14,093 nt of DNA from Ilumatobacteraceae bacterium (GTDB taxonomy: Bacteria; Actinomycetota; Acidimicrobiia; Acidimicrobiales; Ilumatobacteraceae): contig JAENVT010000175.1 in the NCBI GenBank assembly GCA_016650435.1, forward strand, positions 1 to 14,093. The letters run 5' to 3'. The notes beneath the pieces are model-generated. The model was not told the origin of the DNA. It searched no databases and saw nothing but the letters and a program-made list of their open reading frames with translations. The position numbers were made by a program, and so were the translations under genes. Shown piece by piece: positions 1 through 6,464 of the stretch. The first letter of the stretch is position 1. Every line of letters starts with the position of its first letter.

Positions 1-264
1 ATGTGCCTCGCCATCGTCAGCGCGTTGGCCGACCATCCACTTCCACCCGATGTCATCTCATTCGGCGAGGTCGGCCTGGCTGGCGAGTTGCGCCAGGTTG
101 CGCACGCTTCCCGTCGACTGGCCGAGGCAGCGCGGCTTGGGTTCACTCGGGCGATCGTGCCGGCCAACTCTGCCAACGGTGTAGAGGGCATCTCGCTGGT
201 CCGCGCCGCCACGCTCAACGAGGCTTTGTTGGCCGTGGGATTGCATGGGGTCCGCTCCAAGTAG
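1..264 (+). CDS. radA: DNA repair protein RadA, C-terminal fragment (5' end outside window)
   Basis: This is the last 87 residues of RadA (Sms), a RecA-like ATPase that helps process recombination intermediates. Only the C-terminal Lon-protease-like domain is in the window. Its hallmark is visible: SFGEVGLAGELR at residues 20-31 of the fragment, followed by RRLAEAARLGFTRAIVP (38-54), both highly typical of RadA ends. The ATG at position 1 is an internal methionine, not the start, because the family's zinc finger, Walker A and KNRFG regions must lie upstream. The stop TAG at 262-264 is 9 nt from the disA start, and the radA-disA order is common in Actinobacteria and Firmicutes. The stop codon also lies inside the proposed disA -10 hexamer. 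Confidence 0.93.
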   Translation: MCLAIVSALADHPLPPDVISFGEVGLAGELRQVAHASRRLAEAARLGFTRAIVPANSANGVEGISLVRAATLNEALLAVGLHGVRSK

Positions 265-273
265 AATTCCTCC
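241..273 (+). promoter_or_regulatory. putative leaderless promoter of disA, inside the radA 3' end
   Basis: TAGAAT at 262-267 matches 5 of 6 bases of the TATAAT -10 consensus and ends 6 nt before the disA ATG (274), so transcription would begin at or next to the start codon. A weak -35 candidate, TTGCAT at 241-246, lies 15 nt upstream, shorter than the usual 17. There is no Shine-Dalgarno sequence before the ATG; the bases there (CCTCC) resemble an anti-Shine-Dalgarno instead. The radA stop codon TAG is the first half of the hexamer. This is motif reading only; read-through from radA remains possible. Confidence 0.5.
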
Positions 274-1266
274 ATGACGACGTCCAGGCCGCCCACCGAC
301 GCCTTGCACGAGGCGCTGGCACTGGTCGCCCCAGGCACCCCGCTTCGTGATGGAATCGAACGCATCGTGCGCGCCAAGACGGGTGCCTTGCTGATTCTTG
401 GCGACGGACACGACGTGTTGGCGATCTGCAGCGGTGGCTTCCAGCTCGATGCACCGTTCAGTCCTCAGCGGCTCAGCGAGCTGGCCAAGATGGACGGCGC
501 GATCATTCTCGGTTCGTATGGCCAGCGCCTGACCCGCGCCAACGTGCATCTGGTGCCGGATCCCACCGTTCCGACAACCGAGACAGGCACGCGCCACCGC
601 ACCGCCGAACGCGTGGCCCGCTCGATCCCCGTGCCGGTCGTGAGCGTCAGCGAGGAGATGGGCGTCATCAGCGTGTACGCCGGCGGCATGCGACATCAGT
701 TGCAAGACATCAGCCGCTTGCTCGATCGCGCCAATCAGGCACTACAGACCCTCGAGCGATACAAGGTGCGCCTCGACGACACACTGGCAACGCTGACCGA
801 GCTCGAGCTCGAAGACATGGCCACCATCCGCGACGTTGCCGCCGTGGTGCAACGCGGCGAAATGGTGCGCCGCATCTCTGCCGAGATCGAAACGATGATC
901 GTCGAGCTGGGTGTCGACGCCCGGCTGCTGCGGCTCCAGGTCGATGAGGTCAATGGAGAGATCAACCACGAGCTCGAACTGGTTCTGGCCGACTATCCAC
1001 GCATCGCCAACAACTGGGCCGGGCATGGCCTCGATGGTGATTCGCCGGCAACACCACGCGGCTTGCGTCTGCTGACCCGGGTACCACGCATCACCCCAGC
1101 GCTGGCCAACGCGATCGTCGACCATTTCGGCGACCTCGCCAAGCTGCGGCGAGCGACCGTCGCCGAGATCGCCGAAGTCGAAGGCATCGACCGCTCGCTG
1201 GCCACTGCCGTCAAAGAGACGCTCGATCGAATCACCGAATCGAGCATCCTCGACCAGTTTGCGTGA
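274..1266 (+). CDS. disA: DNA integrity scanning diadenylate cyclase DisA
   Basis: DisA makes cyclic di-AMP from two ATP molecules and, in Bacillus, scans DNA and responds to branched recombination intermediates. The 330-residue product has the full family architecture: an N-terminal DAC domain (about 10-140) with the catalytic DGA motif at 74-76 inside KMDGAIIL and the ATP-binding GTRHRTAER at 105-113; a helical linker (about 145-245) with VSEEMGVISVY just before it; and a C-terminal helix-hairpin-helix DNA-binding region (about 265-318), with PRITPALANAIVDHFGDL and AEVEGIDRSLA. It is somewhat shorter than the roughly 357-residue Bacillus protein, but no key motif is missing. The ATG at 274 directly follows radA, has no Shine-Dalgarno site, and is preceded by a TAGAAT hexamer. 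Actinobacterial RadA is known to interact functionally with DisA in related systems, so the pairing is meaningful. Confidence 0.96.
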   Translation: MTTSRPPTDALHEALALVAPGTPLRDGIERIVRAKTGALLILGDGHDVLAICSGGFQLDAPFSPQRLSELAKMDGAIILGSYGQRLTRANVHLVPDPTVPTTETGTRHRTAERVARSIPVPVVSVSEEMGVISVYAGGMRHQLQDISRLLDRANQALQTLERYKVRLDDTLATLTELELEDMATIRDVAAVVQRGEMVRRISAEIETMIVELGVDARLLRLQVDEVNGEINHELELVLADYPRIANNWAGHGLDGDSPATPRGLRLLTRVPRITPALANAIVDHFGDLAKLRRATVAEIAEVEGIDRSLATAVKETLDRITESSILDQFA

Positions 1267-1316
1267 GCAGGCCAGGTTTAAACGGGCGCCGCGCTGGGCA
1301 CACCCTGGACTCGTGA

Positions 1317-1337
1317 CTCTGGACCTCAGGTTCAGAG
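1317..1337 (+). terminator. possible hairpin terminator after disA
   Basis: An 8-bp stem, CTCTGGAC (1317-1324) with GTTCAGAG (1330-1337), contains one G-U pair and closes a 5-nt loop. It lies 51 nt after the disA stop in the 155-nt gap before the small lipoprotein gene. No T-run follows, so it would be a tailless hairpin; it could also be a chance fold. The rest of the 1267-1421 gap shows no clear promoter; only an isolated GTTTAAAC palindrome at 1276-1283 stands out. Confidence 0.3.
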
Positions 1338-1421
1338 CACCCACGTTGGATGAATGGCTGCCGTGTTCGTGCTGGCCAGGGCAACTCCAGCGAAATCAAC
1401 CCTCACCTGAAATGGAGAGTC

Positions 1422-1604
1422 ATGTTCCACAAGCGAATGACGGCCGCCGTTGTAGGCGCCTGCGTATTGACTGTTCTCGCCTCCGCGTGCAGCAGCGACG
1501 ACAACAACACAACCACCACCATCAATGGATCGCCGATTGTGTCTACCCCGACCGGTGACACCACCAGTTTGGACACTTTGCCTGTTGACACGCTCGGGTC
1601 GTAG
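1422..1604 (+). CDS. small lipoprotein, function unknown
   Basis: The 60-residue product begins MFHKRMTAAVVGACVLTVLASACSSDD: a positively charged N-terminus, a hydrophobic segment (about 7-21), and a lipobox LASAC with the lipidated cysteine near residue 23. The rest is a short hydrophilic tail rich in Thr, Ser and Asp ending in repeated DTL units (SLDTLPVDTLGS). It therefore appears to be a membrane-anchored exported peptide of fewer than 40 mature residues with no recognisable fold. I chose the ATG at 1422 because GGAGAG (1414-1419) lies just upstream; an in-frame start at 1350 would add residues without signal-peptide character. I do not recognise the family. The tail resembles the Thr/Pro/DTL linker of the UgpB-like lipoprotein in this window, so it may be a bare lipoprotein linker. 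It lies between disA and a convergent operon; no functional link is shown. Confidence 0.72.
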   Translation: MFHKRMTAAVVGACVLTVLASACSSDDNNTTTTINGSPIVSTPTGDTTSLDTLPVDTLGS

Positions 1605-1610
1605 ACGACC
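1597..1610. other. small hairpin over the lipoprotein stop codon
   Basis: GGTCG (1597-1601) and CGACC (1606-1610) form a 5-bp stem with a TAGA loop that contains the stop codon (1602-1604). Because the arms are symmetric, it can form in transcripts of either strand, including that of the metallo-hydrolase gene ending at 1626. It is short and may be only an accessory to the stronger hairpin at 1628-1648. Confidence 0.25.
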
Positions 1611-1625
1611 GGCGGCTGACGGTCA

Positions 1626-2549
1626 TCACGCCGGGAAATACCTGGCGTCTTTGCCGTTGCCTTCGACCGTCACGACACCGTCGTCGACCAACTTGATCAG
1701 ATGTGACAGCACGCTGCGACCGGCGGCCTTGTGCAGCTCCTCGCTAACGTCGGCGTACATCTGCTTGACCATTCCTTCGATGTCGGATTGACCGGAGCGC
1801 ACCGCGGCGATCACCTGAGCTTCGCGCTCCAGGCGATGTTCGAGGAACGCCTCCAAGAACGGCTTCGGCGACATGACCGGAGCACCGTGGGTCGGCCACA
1901 GCGAGATGTCGTCACGCGCCATGACCTTGCGCAGCGAGTCGATGTAGGCGCGCATGTCGCCGTCGGGCGGCGACACCACCGTCGTGCTCCAGCCCATGAC
2001 GTGATCGCCGGTGAACAGCGCCTGCTCTTCGTCGAGCGCGTAGCACATGTGGTTGGAGGTGTGCCCGGGTGTGTGCACCGCACGCATCGTCCATCCGACT
2101 CCCATTGCGGCGACCTCGCCATCGCCAACGCGAACGTCGGGATCGAAGTCAGTATCAGTGGTCTCTTCCAACGTCACGCCGTCTTCGATCGCGTCGTCGA
2201 TGTCCGGATCGACCTCGACGGCGCCGTGCGGACCAAAGGCGATCGTCGGTGCACCGGTCTCTTCGCGCAGCCACGCCGCTAGCGGTGAGTGATCGGAATG
2301 GCAGTGGGTGATAAGGATCGCTCGTACGCGGTCGCCCTCGAGCGCCGCGGCAAGCGCATCGCGGTGCTCGTCGAGGATCGGCCCCGGATCGATGACCGCG
2401 ACGTCGCCATGGCCGACGATGTACGTGCCGGTACCGAGGTACGTGTACTTCGACGGGTTGTTGGCGATCACTCGGCGTACCAGAGGTGAGACCGGAACCG
2501 ACGCGCCGTAACGCGGTTCGTCGAGGGTGACGAAGGGAATCGGGCTCAT
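1626..2549 (-). CDS. metallo-beta-lactamase-fold hydrolase (LACTB2-like)
   Basis: This 307-residue protein has the metal-binding motifs of the MBL superfamily: THCHSDHS at 81-88 (HxHxDH at 82-87), H163 in HTPGHTSNH, D182 in FTGDHVMGW, and H221 in WPTHGAPV. This is a full dinuclear metal site. Residues about 245-307 look like the small winged-helix domain found in LACTB2-type proteins (ADVSEELHKAAGRSVLSHL, then DGVV). LACTB2 relatives include endoribonucleases and general hydrolases, so the substrate is unknown; it need not act on beta-lactams. The ATG at 2549 is supported by AAGG (2557-2560 on this strand, 7-nt spacer), which overlaps the stop codon of the asparaginase gene upstream. It is the last gene of the five-gene minus-strand run. 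Confidence 0.9.
   Translation of the reverse strand: MSPIPFVTLDEPRYGASVPVSPLVRRVIANNPSKYTYLGTGTYIVGHGDVAVIDPGPILDEHRDALAAALEGDRVRAILITHCHSDHSPLAAWLREETGAPTIAFGPHGAVEVDPDIDDAIEDGVTLEETTDTDFDPDVRVGDGEVAAMGVGWTMRAVHTPGHTSNHMCYALDEEQALFTGDHVMGWSTTVVSPPDGDMRAYIDSLRKVMARDDISLWPTHGAPVMSPKPFLEAFLEHRLEREAQVIAAVRSGQSDIEGMVKQMYADVSEELHKAAGRSVLSHLIKLVDDGVVTVEGNGKDARYFPA
1628..1648 (+). terminator. hairpin, likely terminator for the small lipoprotein gene
   Basis: ACGCCGGG (1628-1635) pairs with CCTGGCGT (1641-1648), 8 bp with one G-U pair and a 5-nt AAATA loop. On the plus strand it lies 24 nt after the lipoprotein stop and is followed by CTTTG, a poor T-tract. The hairpin covers the last codons of the convergent hydrolase gene, so it would have to serve both coding and termination roles. 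Its position between convergent genes supports a terminator, but efficiency cannot be judged by eye. Confidence 0.42.
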
Positions 2550-2558
2550 CGCCGTACC

Positions 2559-3518
2559 TTACGGCGCGATTGCTCGCACTTCGCCCACGTGGCGGCCATG
2601 CCCGAACACCCACTGCGTGACCAACGGCTCCACCGCAGACACGTCGAGGCCCAGGGCGCGCAACGCCGCGACCGTCACCGGTGGTCGGGCTCGGTTGGCG
2701 CCATCGGCAATCTTCAACGCCATGGCACGACCATCTGGCATCGCCGCGGCGAACACGCCATCGGCACCATCTTTGGCCATCAAACCCGGAATGAACCGCA
2801 TGAACTGGGTGACGTCACGATCATCGCCACCGACCATCTCGGGATGCGTGGTCATCGCCGCATAGACCTGGTCGCCGGCGTCGCCGCCCGATCCTGTCGC
2901 GATGGTCCGGAACGCCCGCGCCAGACCAACCAACGAGATCACGTGAGCCGGTGACCCACAGCCGTCGACGCCGATGTGGCTGTGGTCTTCGCCGGCGAGG
3001 TCGTCGATCGTGGCGGTGATGTGCTGTTGCAAGGGATGCTCCGGCGACAGGTATCCGGCGTCGGTCGGCCAACCGTTGATCGCGCTGGTCACGACCATGC
3101 CGCTGTGCTTCCCGCTGCAATTCATCTGCAACGGTGTCGGCCCGCCGCCGGCACGCAACACCGCTTCCGCAGAGGCGCGGTCGAGCGGGAGGTCGGCGGT
3201 GTTCGCCAGCCACTGCTCGTCGAGCCCGGCAGTCGCCAAGATCCGACGCGCCGCGGCGACGTGCATAGGCGTGCCGTCATGACTGGCGCAGACCAGCGCC
3301 AAGAGGTCGGGGGATAACTGCAAGCCGGCGCGCACCATCGCCACCGCCTGCATCGGTTTGTTCGACGATCGTGGATAGATCGGCGCGCTCGGATCACCTA
3401 CGGAGAACTCGATCTCCCCAGCCGCCGAGAGGCCGACAACTGTTCCAAAATGAACCGATTCGTCGAACCCACTGCGGCGTGTGATGGCGAGCGGGGCAAA
3501 GGCGTCAGGTGTCGCCAT
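2559..3518 (-). CDS. L-asparaginase II, Rhizobium etli type
   Basis: The 319-residue product belongs to the asparaginase II family typified by the thermolabile enzyme of Rhizobium etli, which hydrolyses L-asparagine to aspartate and ammonia and is unrelated to E. coli type I/II enzymes. The serine-beta-lactamase-like active site is visible: RSSNKPMQ at 50-57 with the S51-x-x-K54 pair, CASHDG at 78-83, NCSGKHSGM at 133-141 with C134 and K137, and DGCGSP at 186-190. Later K249 (MAKDGADG) and K269 (ALKIADG) are candidates for the remaining lysine. No signal peptide is seen, so it is probably cytoplasmic. Length is close to the usual 330-370. The ATG at 3518 overlaps the preceding transporter gene by 14 nt, with AGGA at 3531-3534 as a rather distant Shine-Dalgarno site; a GTG or other start nearby cannot be excluded. 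It ends 9 nt before the hydrolase gene. Confidence 0.9.
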   Translation of the reverse strand: MATPDAFAPLAITRRSGFDESVHFGTVVGLSAAGEIEFSVGDPSAPIYPRSSNKPMQAVAMVRAGLQLSPDLLALVCASHDGTPMHVAAARRILATAGLDEQWLANTADLPLDRASAEAVLRAGGGPTPLQMNCSGKHSGMVVTSAINGWPTDAGYLSPEHPLQQHITATIDDLAGEDHSHIGVDGCGSPAHVISLVGLARAFRTIATGSGGDAGDQVYAAMTTHPEMVGGDDRDVTQFMRFIPGLMAKDGADGVFAAAMPDGRAMALKIADGANRARPPVTVAALRALGLDVSAVEPLVTQWVFGHGRHVGEVRAIAP

Positions 3519-4659
3519 CGACGCTGCCGGTCCTGATCCGCCGCGACCTGCGCGACAAATGTTTGCCGGGCACCATGCTGGTGAGGTGGCTGTCGATCAC
3601 CTCGTGGCGTTCGCCGAAGTTGCTGATCACGGCCTGCGCCATTGCGGCTGCCGGAATAGCAAGCACCGCGCCGACGGCACCGAGTATGGCGCCACCGGCG
3701 ATGGCCGATCCGAAAGCGATCGCCGGATGAAGATCCATTGTGCGGGCGGTAATGCGCGGCAGCAGGAAGTAGTTCTCGACCTGCTGGTAGAGGATTACGA
3801 AGATCAAGATGACGAGCGCCTTCGGTGGTGAGTCGACGAACTGCACCAGCACAGGTAGCGCACCGGCGATGTACGTGCCGACGACTGGCAGGAATTGGCT
3901 GATGATGCCCACCCACATGGCCATTGCCACCGGGGCCTGGATGCCGATGGCCTGAAACAGCACCCAGTGGAAGAACGCCGAGAGACCGGCCAGCAACGCT
4001 CGCGAATAGAGGTAGCCGCCGGTCTTGTCGATCGCCAGTTCCCAGCCACTGAGCACCCGCCGCTGCCGATCGGGGCGCAATCTGCTGCAGATGGCGCGCC
4101 GCATCTTCGGGCCATCGGCAACGAGATAAAACGTGAACAGCAACACCGACAAGCCCTTCACCAAGACGCCGAGTGCCGCAACCGACAGATCGACGACCTT
4201 GCCCTGCTGACTGCGGATGAAGCGCTGCACCGAGCCCTCAGGATCATTGATCGAGGTGATCACCTGCGTGGCGTTGATGTGGGTACCGAAGTTGTCGTTG
4301 AGGAAGTTGACCGTGCGGTTGACGTACTTCTCGGAGTCACCGAGCAGCGTGGCGATCTGCTGGCCGACCAGCGTGCCGATCGCGATGACGAAAACCAGGA
4401 AACCGACAAAGACGCCGACCAGGATCACGGCCGTTGCCGTGCCCCGGCGCCACCCACGCGCCGCCAGCCGATTGACGCCCGGCTCGATCGCCAGCGACAA
4501 GAACAGTGACACCAGCAGCAAGATGAACAGCGCCGACAGACTGGCCCACACCGACCTCGTCACGATCGAAATGATGTACCCGAGCCAGAAGATGGCGATT
4601 GCTTTCCACACCCATCGGGGCAGGTGCTCGGGCGGCGACCACGACTGGGGTTCTGACAT
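3505..4659 (-). CDS. AI-2E family transporter (multi-pass membrane protein)
   Basis: This 384-residue membrane protein matches the AI-2E (PF01594) family. Hydrophobic segments lie at roughly 17-33, 40-57, 76-98, 164-181, 221-240, 245-272, 280-297 and 315-345, with a large soluble stretch at 100-160. The family hallmark QQVENYFLLPRI is at 292-303, and ADGPKMRR (181-188) follows the fourth segment. Despite the name, members include autoinducer exporters, Na+/H+ antiporters and proteins of unknown substrate, so transport of AI-2 should not be assumed. The positively charged tail (366-376) faces the cytoplasm. I placed the start at ATG 4659, giving a TGATG overlap of one base with the upstream glycosylase gene, consistent with translational coupling; a TTG at 4662 is the alternative. 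Its stop overlaps the asparaginase gene by 14 nt. Confidence 0.9.
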   Translation of the reverse strand: MSEPQSWSPPEHLPRWVWKAIAIFWLGYIISIVTRSVWASLSALFILLLVSLFLSLAIEPGVNRLAARGWRRGTATAVILVGVFVGFLVFVIAIGTLVGQQIATLLGDSEKYVNRTVNFLNDNFGTHINATQVITSINDPEGSVQRFIRSQQGKVVDLSVAALGVLVKGLSVLLFTFYLVADGPKMRRAICSRLRPDRQRRVLSGWELAIDKTGGYLYSRALLAGLSAFFHWVLFQAIGIQAPVAMAMWVGIISQFLPVVGTYIAGALPVLVQFVDSPPKALVILIFVILYQQVENYFLLPRITARTMDLHPAIAFGSAIAGGAILGAVGAVLAIPAAAMAQAVISNFGERHEVIDSHLTSMVPGKHLSRRSRRIRTGSVDGDT

Positions 4660-5864
4660 CAATGCCGAGCGTAGTTACCGACTGCATCGCGAAGGGTGGA
4701 GGCCAAGTCGCCACGTTTCCCTACCTCGACGTCGCCCAGTCCCAGCCACCCCGCCATGGCGTGCAACTCTGGCGCGAGATCGTCGGCCAACGGCCCGGCC
4801 GGGACGCCTGGCTCGGTGAACGAACCCTGCACCAGCAGCGCGCCTCGCTGCCGGTCAGCTTTCATGTCGAGCCGGCCCACAACGCTGTCGCCCCACAGGA
4901 TCGGCAACACGTAGTAGCCGTAGATCCGCTTGGGCTGCGGTGTGTAGATCTCGATGCGGTAGTGGAAGCCGAACAACCGGTTTGCTCGGTCGCGATTCCA
5001 CACCACCGGGTCGAACGGGCTCAGCAACGTGCACGCGTTGATCCGCCGCGGCAAGCGCGCATCCCTGTGCAGGTACGCCGGCTTGGTCCACCCCTCGACC
5101 TGCACGCGGCGGAGCACGCCTTCCTCTTCGAGCTCGGCGACCAACGGCTTGCACGGTGCGCTGCCCTGGCGGTGGTAGTCGGTGAGATCGAAGAACGTGC
5201 CGATTCCGTGGTGCCGCGCGGCCAGTTCGAGTAGTTGCTTGCGGGCTTCACGCTCGGCCACTTCGGGGCGAGCGAGCACTTCGGCGGGGATGACCCGCTC
5301 GATCAGGTCGTAGATGCGCGCGAAGTCCCCCGCACGGCGGGTGACTGTCACGCGGCCCTTCCAGAAGAGATGTTCGAGCGCGACCTTGGCGTCGTCCCAG
5401 TCCCACCAGGTGCCCTTCTTGCCGACGCGTTCGGACAGATCACCCGAGGCAACGGGACCGTCGACCTCGATCCTTCGGTAGACCTCCTCGATGTAGTCGG
5501 GACGCCGTTCGTTGAGTGTGAAGTAGCGCGACCACTTGTGCTCGAGGGTCATCTTCCATCGATGGAGTTGGTAGTGGGCCATGTCGACATGCGAGGCCTC
5601 GTGCACCCAATACTCGAACACCTCACCAGATCTGGTGGCGTCGGGGATGAGGCTGCGCGGGTGTGGCCCGAGCCTGGCGAACAGCGGGAGCTCCTGGCTG
5701 CGCACCAACACATTGACCGAATCGATCTGGATCAACCCGACGCGGTCGAGCACGCGACGAAAATGGCGGCGGTCGACACGTCCCGTCGGACGGGGATCGG
5801 CGAACCCCTGCGCAGCCAATGAGATTCGGCGCGCCGCGGCAAGCGAGATCTTCTCGGCAACCAC
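4659..5864 (-). CDS. YcaQ/AlkX-type DNA glycosylase (winged helix, HTH_42 family)
   Basis: The 401-residue product belongs to the YcaQ/AlkZ-like family (PF06224), winged-helix proteins that excise bulky alkylated bases and unhook interstrand crosslinks. The catalytic motif region reads GLIQIDSVNVL, giving Q46-I47-D48, the Q-x-D form that distinguishes YcaQ (AlkX) from the Q-x-Q of Streptomyces AlkZ. Other family blocks are EYWVHEASHVDM (84-95), GTWWDWDDAKVALEHL (151-166), LSPFDPVVWNRDR (281-293) and YYVLPILWGDSVVGRLD (317-333). The start is GTG 5864, 6 nt after the cyclophilin stop, with no clear Shine-Dalgarno site; it relies on coupling or has an imprecise start. It is unlikely to be a toxin-resistance gene of a natural-product cluster because no such cluster is visible here. 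The neighbour disA also deals with DNA damage, but on the opposite strand. Confidence 0.87.
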   Translation of the reverse strand: MVAEKISLAAARRISLAAQGFADPRPTGRVDRRHFRRVLDRVGLIQIDSVNVLVRSQELPLFARLGPHPRSLIPDATRSGEVFEYWVHEASHVDMAHYQLHRWKMTLEHKWSRYFTLNERRPDYIEEVYRRIEVDGPVASGDLSERVGKKGTWWDWDDAKVALEHLFWKGRVTVTRRAGDFARIYDLIERVIPAEVLARPEVAEREARKQLLELAARHHGIGTFFDLTDYHRQGSAPCKPLVAELEEEGVLRRVQVEGWTKPAYLHRDARLPRRINACTLLSPFDPVVWNRDRANRLFGFHYRIEIYTPQPKRIYGYYVLPILWGDSVVGRLDMKADRQRGALLVQGSFTEPGVPAGPLADDLAPELHAMAGWLGLGDVEVGKRGDLASTLRDAVGNYARH

Positions 5865-5870
5865 CGGTGG

Positions 5871-6425
5871 TCAGTCGGCGACGGTGATGGTGACGGAGTT
5901 GATCACGACATCGGTGCCCGGTCGATCACTGCGATCAGTCGAGACACGCTGCATTGCATCCACGATCTCCAAGCCCTTCACGACCTGTCCGAAGTGGTTG
6001 TACTGCGGGGGCAGATTGACACCGCTGGGACCGCTGATCAAGAAGAACTGGCTGCCGTTGGTGTGAGGCCCGGCATTGGCCATGGCCAGCGAGCCGATCT
6101 GGTACTTCTGCTTGACGGGCTCGTCGTTGAAGCGATACCCAGGTCCACCGCGACCAGTGCCGGTGGGGTCGCCGCCTTGGCACATGAAGCCGTTGATGAT
6201 TCGGTGGAAGACCACGCCGTCGTAGTAGTGCTGGGCGGCGAGGAAGACGAAGTTGTTGACCGAGAGCGGAGCATTGATCGCGTCGAGAGCGACGACGAGG
6301 GTGCCCATGCTTGTGTCAATCGTCGCCGTGTAACGCTTGCTGGTGTCGATGCCCATCTCGGGCGCTGAATCGAACTGCTGCTTGCGGGGCGCGGAACCAT
6401 CGAGGGCAGGAAAGGGGGTAGCCAT
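5871..6425 (-). CDS. peptidyl-prolyl cis-trans isomerase, cyclophilin type
   Basis: The 184-residue single-domain cyclophilin catalyses cis-trans isomerisation of proline bonds. Active-site blocks are FHRIINGFMCQGGD (73-86; R75, F80 and Q83), MANAGPHTNGSQFF (115-128; N117, Q126 and F128), and HFGQVVKG (144-151; H144). The TGTGRGGPGYRFNDE loop (88-102) is typical of bacterial forms. The residue equivalent to human Trp121, important for cyclosporin binding, is not a Trp here (LPPQYNHFG), which is usual in such bacterial members. I see no signal peptide, so it is cytoplasmic. I chose ATG 6425 because residues before it in the longer reading frame (to 6473) are not conserved-looking and because a TAGCGT hexamer lies 8 nt upstream without any Shine-Dalgarno site. 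It heads the five-gene run. Confidence 0.93.
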   Translation of the reverse strand: MATPFPALDGSAPRKQQFDSAPEMGIDTSKRYTATIDTSMGTLVVALDAINAPLSVNNFVFLAAQHYYDGVVFHRIINGFMCQGGDPTGTGRGGPGYRFNDEPVKQKYQIGSLAMANAGPHTNGSQFFLISGPSGVNLPPQYNHFGQVVKGLEIVDAMQRVSTDRSDRPGTDVVINSVTITVAD

Positions 6426-6439
6426 GGATCGACACGCTA
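6426..6439 (-). promoter_or_regulatory. putative leaderless -10 for the cyclophilin operon
   Basis: On the minus strand TAGCGT (6439 to 6434) fits the TAnnnT actinobacterial -10 and is followed by 8 nt and the ATG at 6425; there is no Shine-Dalgarno sequence. No convincing -35 lies 16-18 nt upstream. A second hexamer TAGGGT (6453 to 6448) would give a 5' leader of about 15 nt. The hexamer overlaps the -35 of the divergent promoter. Confidence 0.4.
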
Positions 6440-6464
6440 TCCGGGCGACCCTAATGTGCGAGCG
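6429..6464 (+). promoter_or_regulatory. putative leaderless promoter of the secreted repeat protein
   Basis: TCGACA (6429-6434) and TAATGT (6452-6457) are separated by exactly 17 nt, and 7 nt follow the -10 before the GTG at 6465. Both hexamers are close to the TTGACA/TATAAT consensus (5/6 and 4/6). The initiating base would be at or beside the start codon. The promoter occupies nearly the whole 39-nt gap to the divergent cyclophilin gene. Confidence 0.58.

Noticed and set aside
58..705. 215-codon minus-strand open frame opposite radA/disA
   Set aside because: Codon-shadow of high-GC coding DNA on the other strand; composition is His/Arg/Gln-rich with no recognisable motif, while disA is unmistakable.
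1276..1283. GTTTAAAC palindrome as an operator
   Set aside because: Only 8 bp, single copy, no flanking dyad; chance occurrence cannot be excluded.
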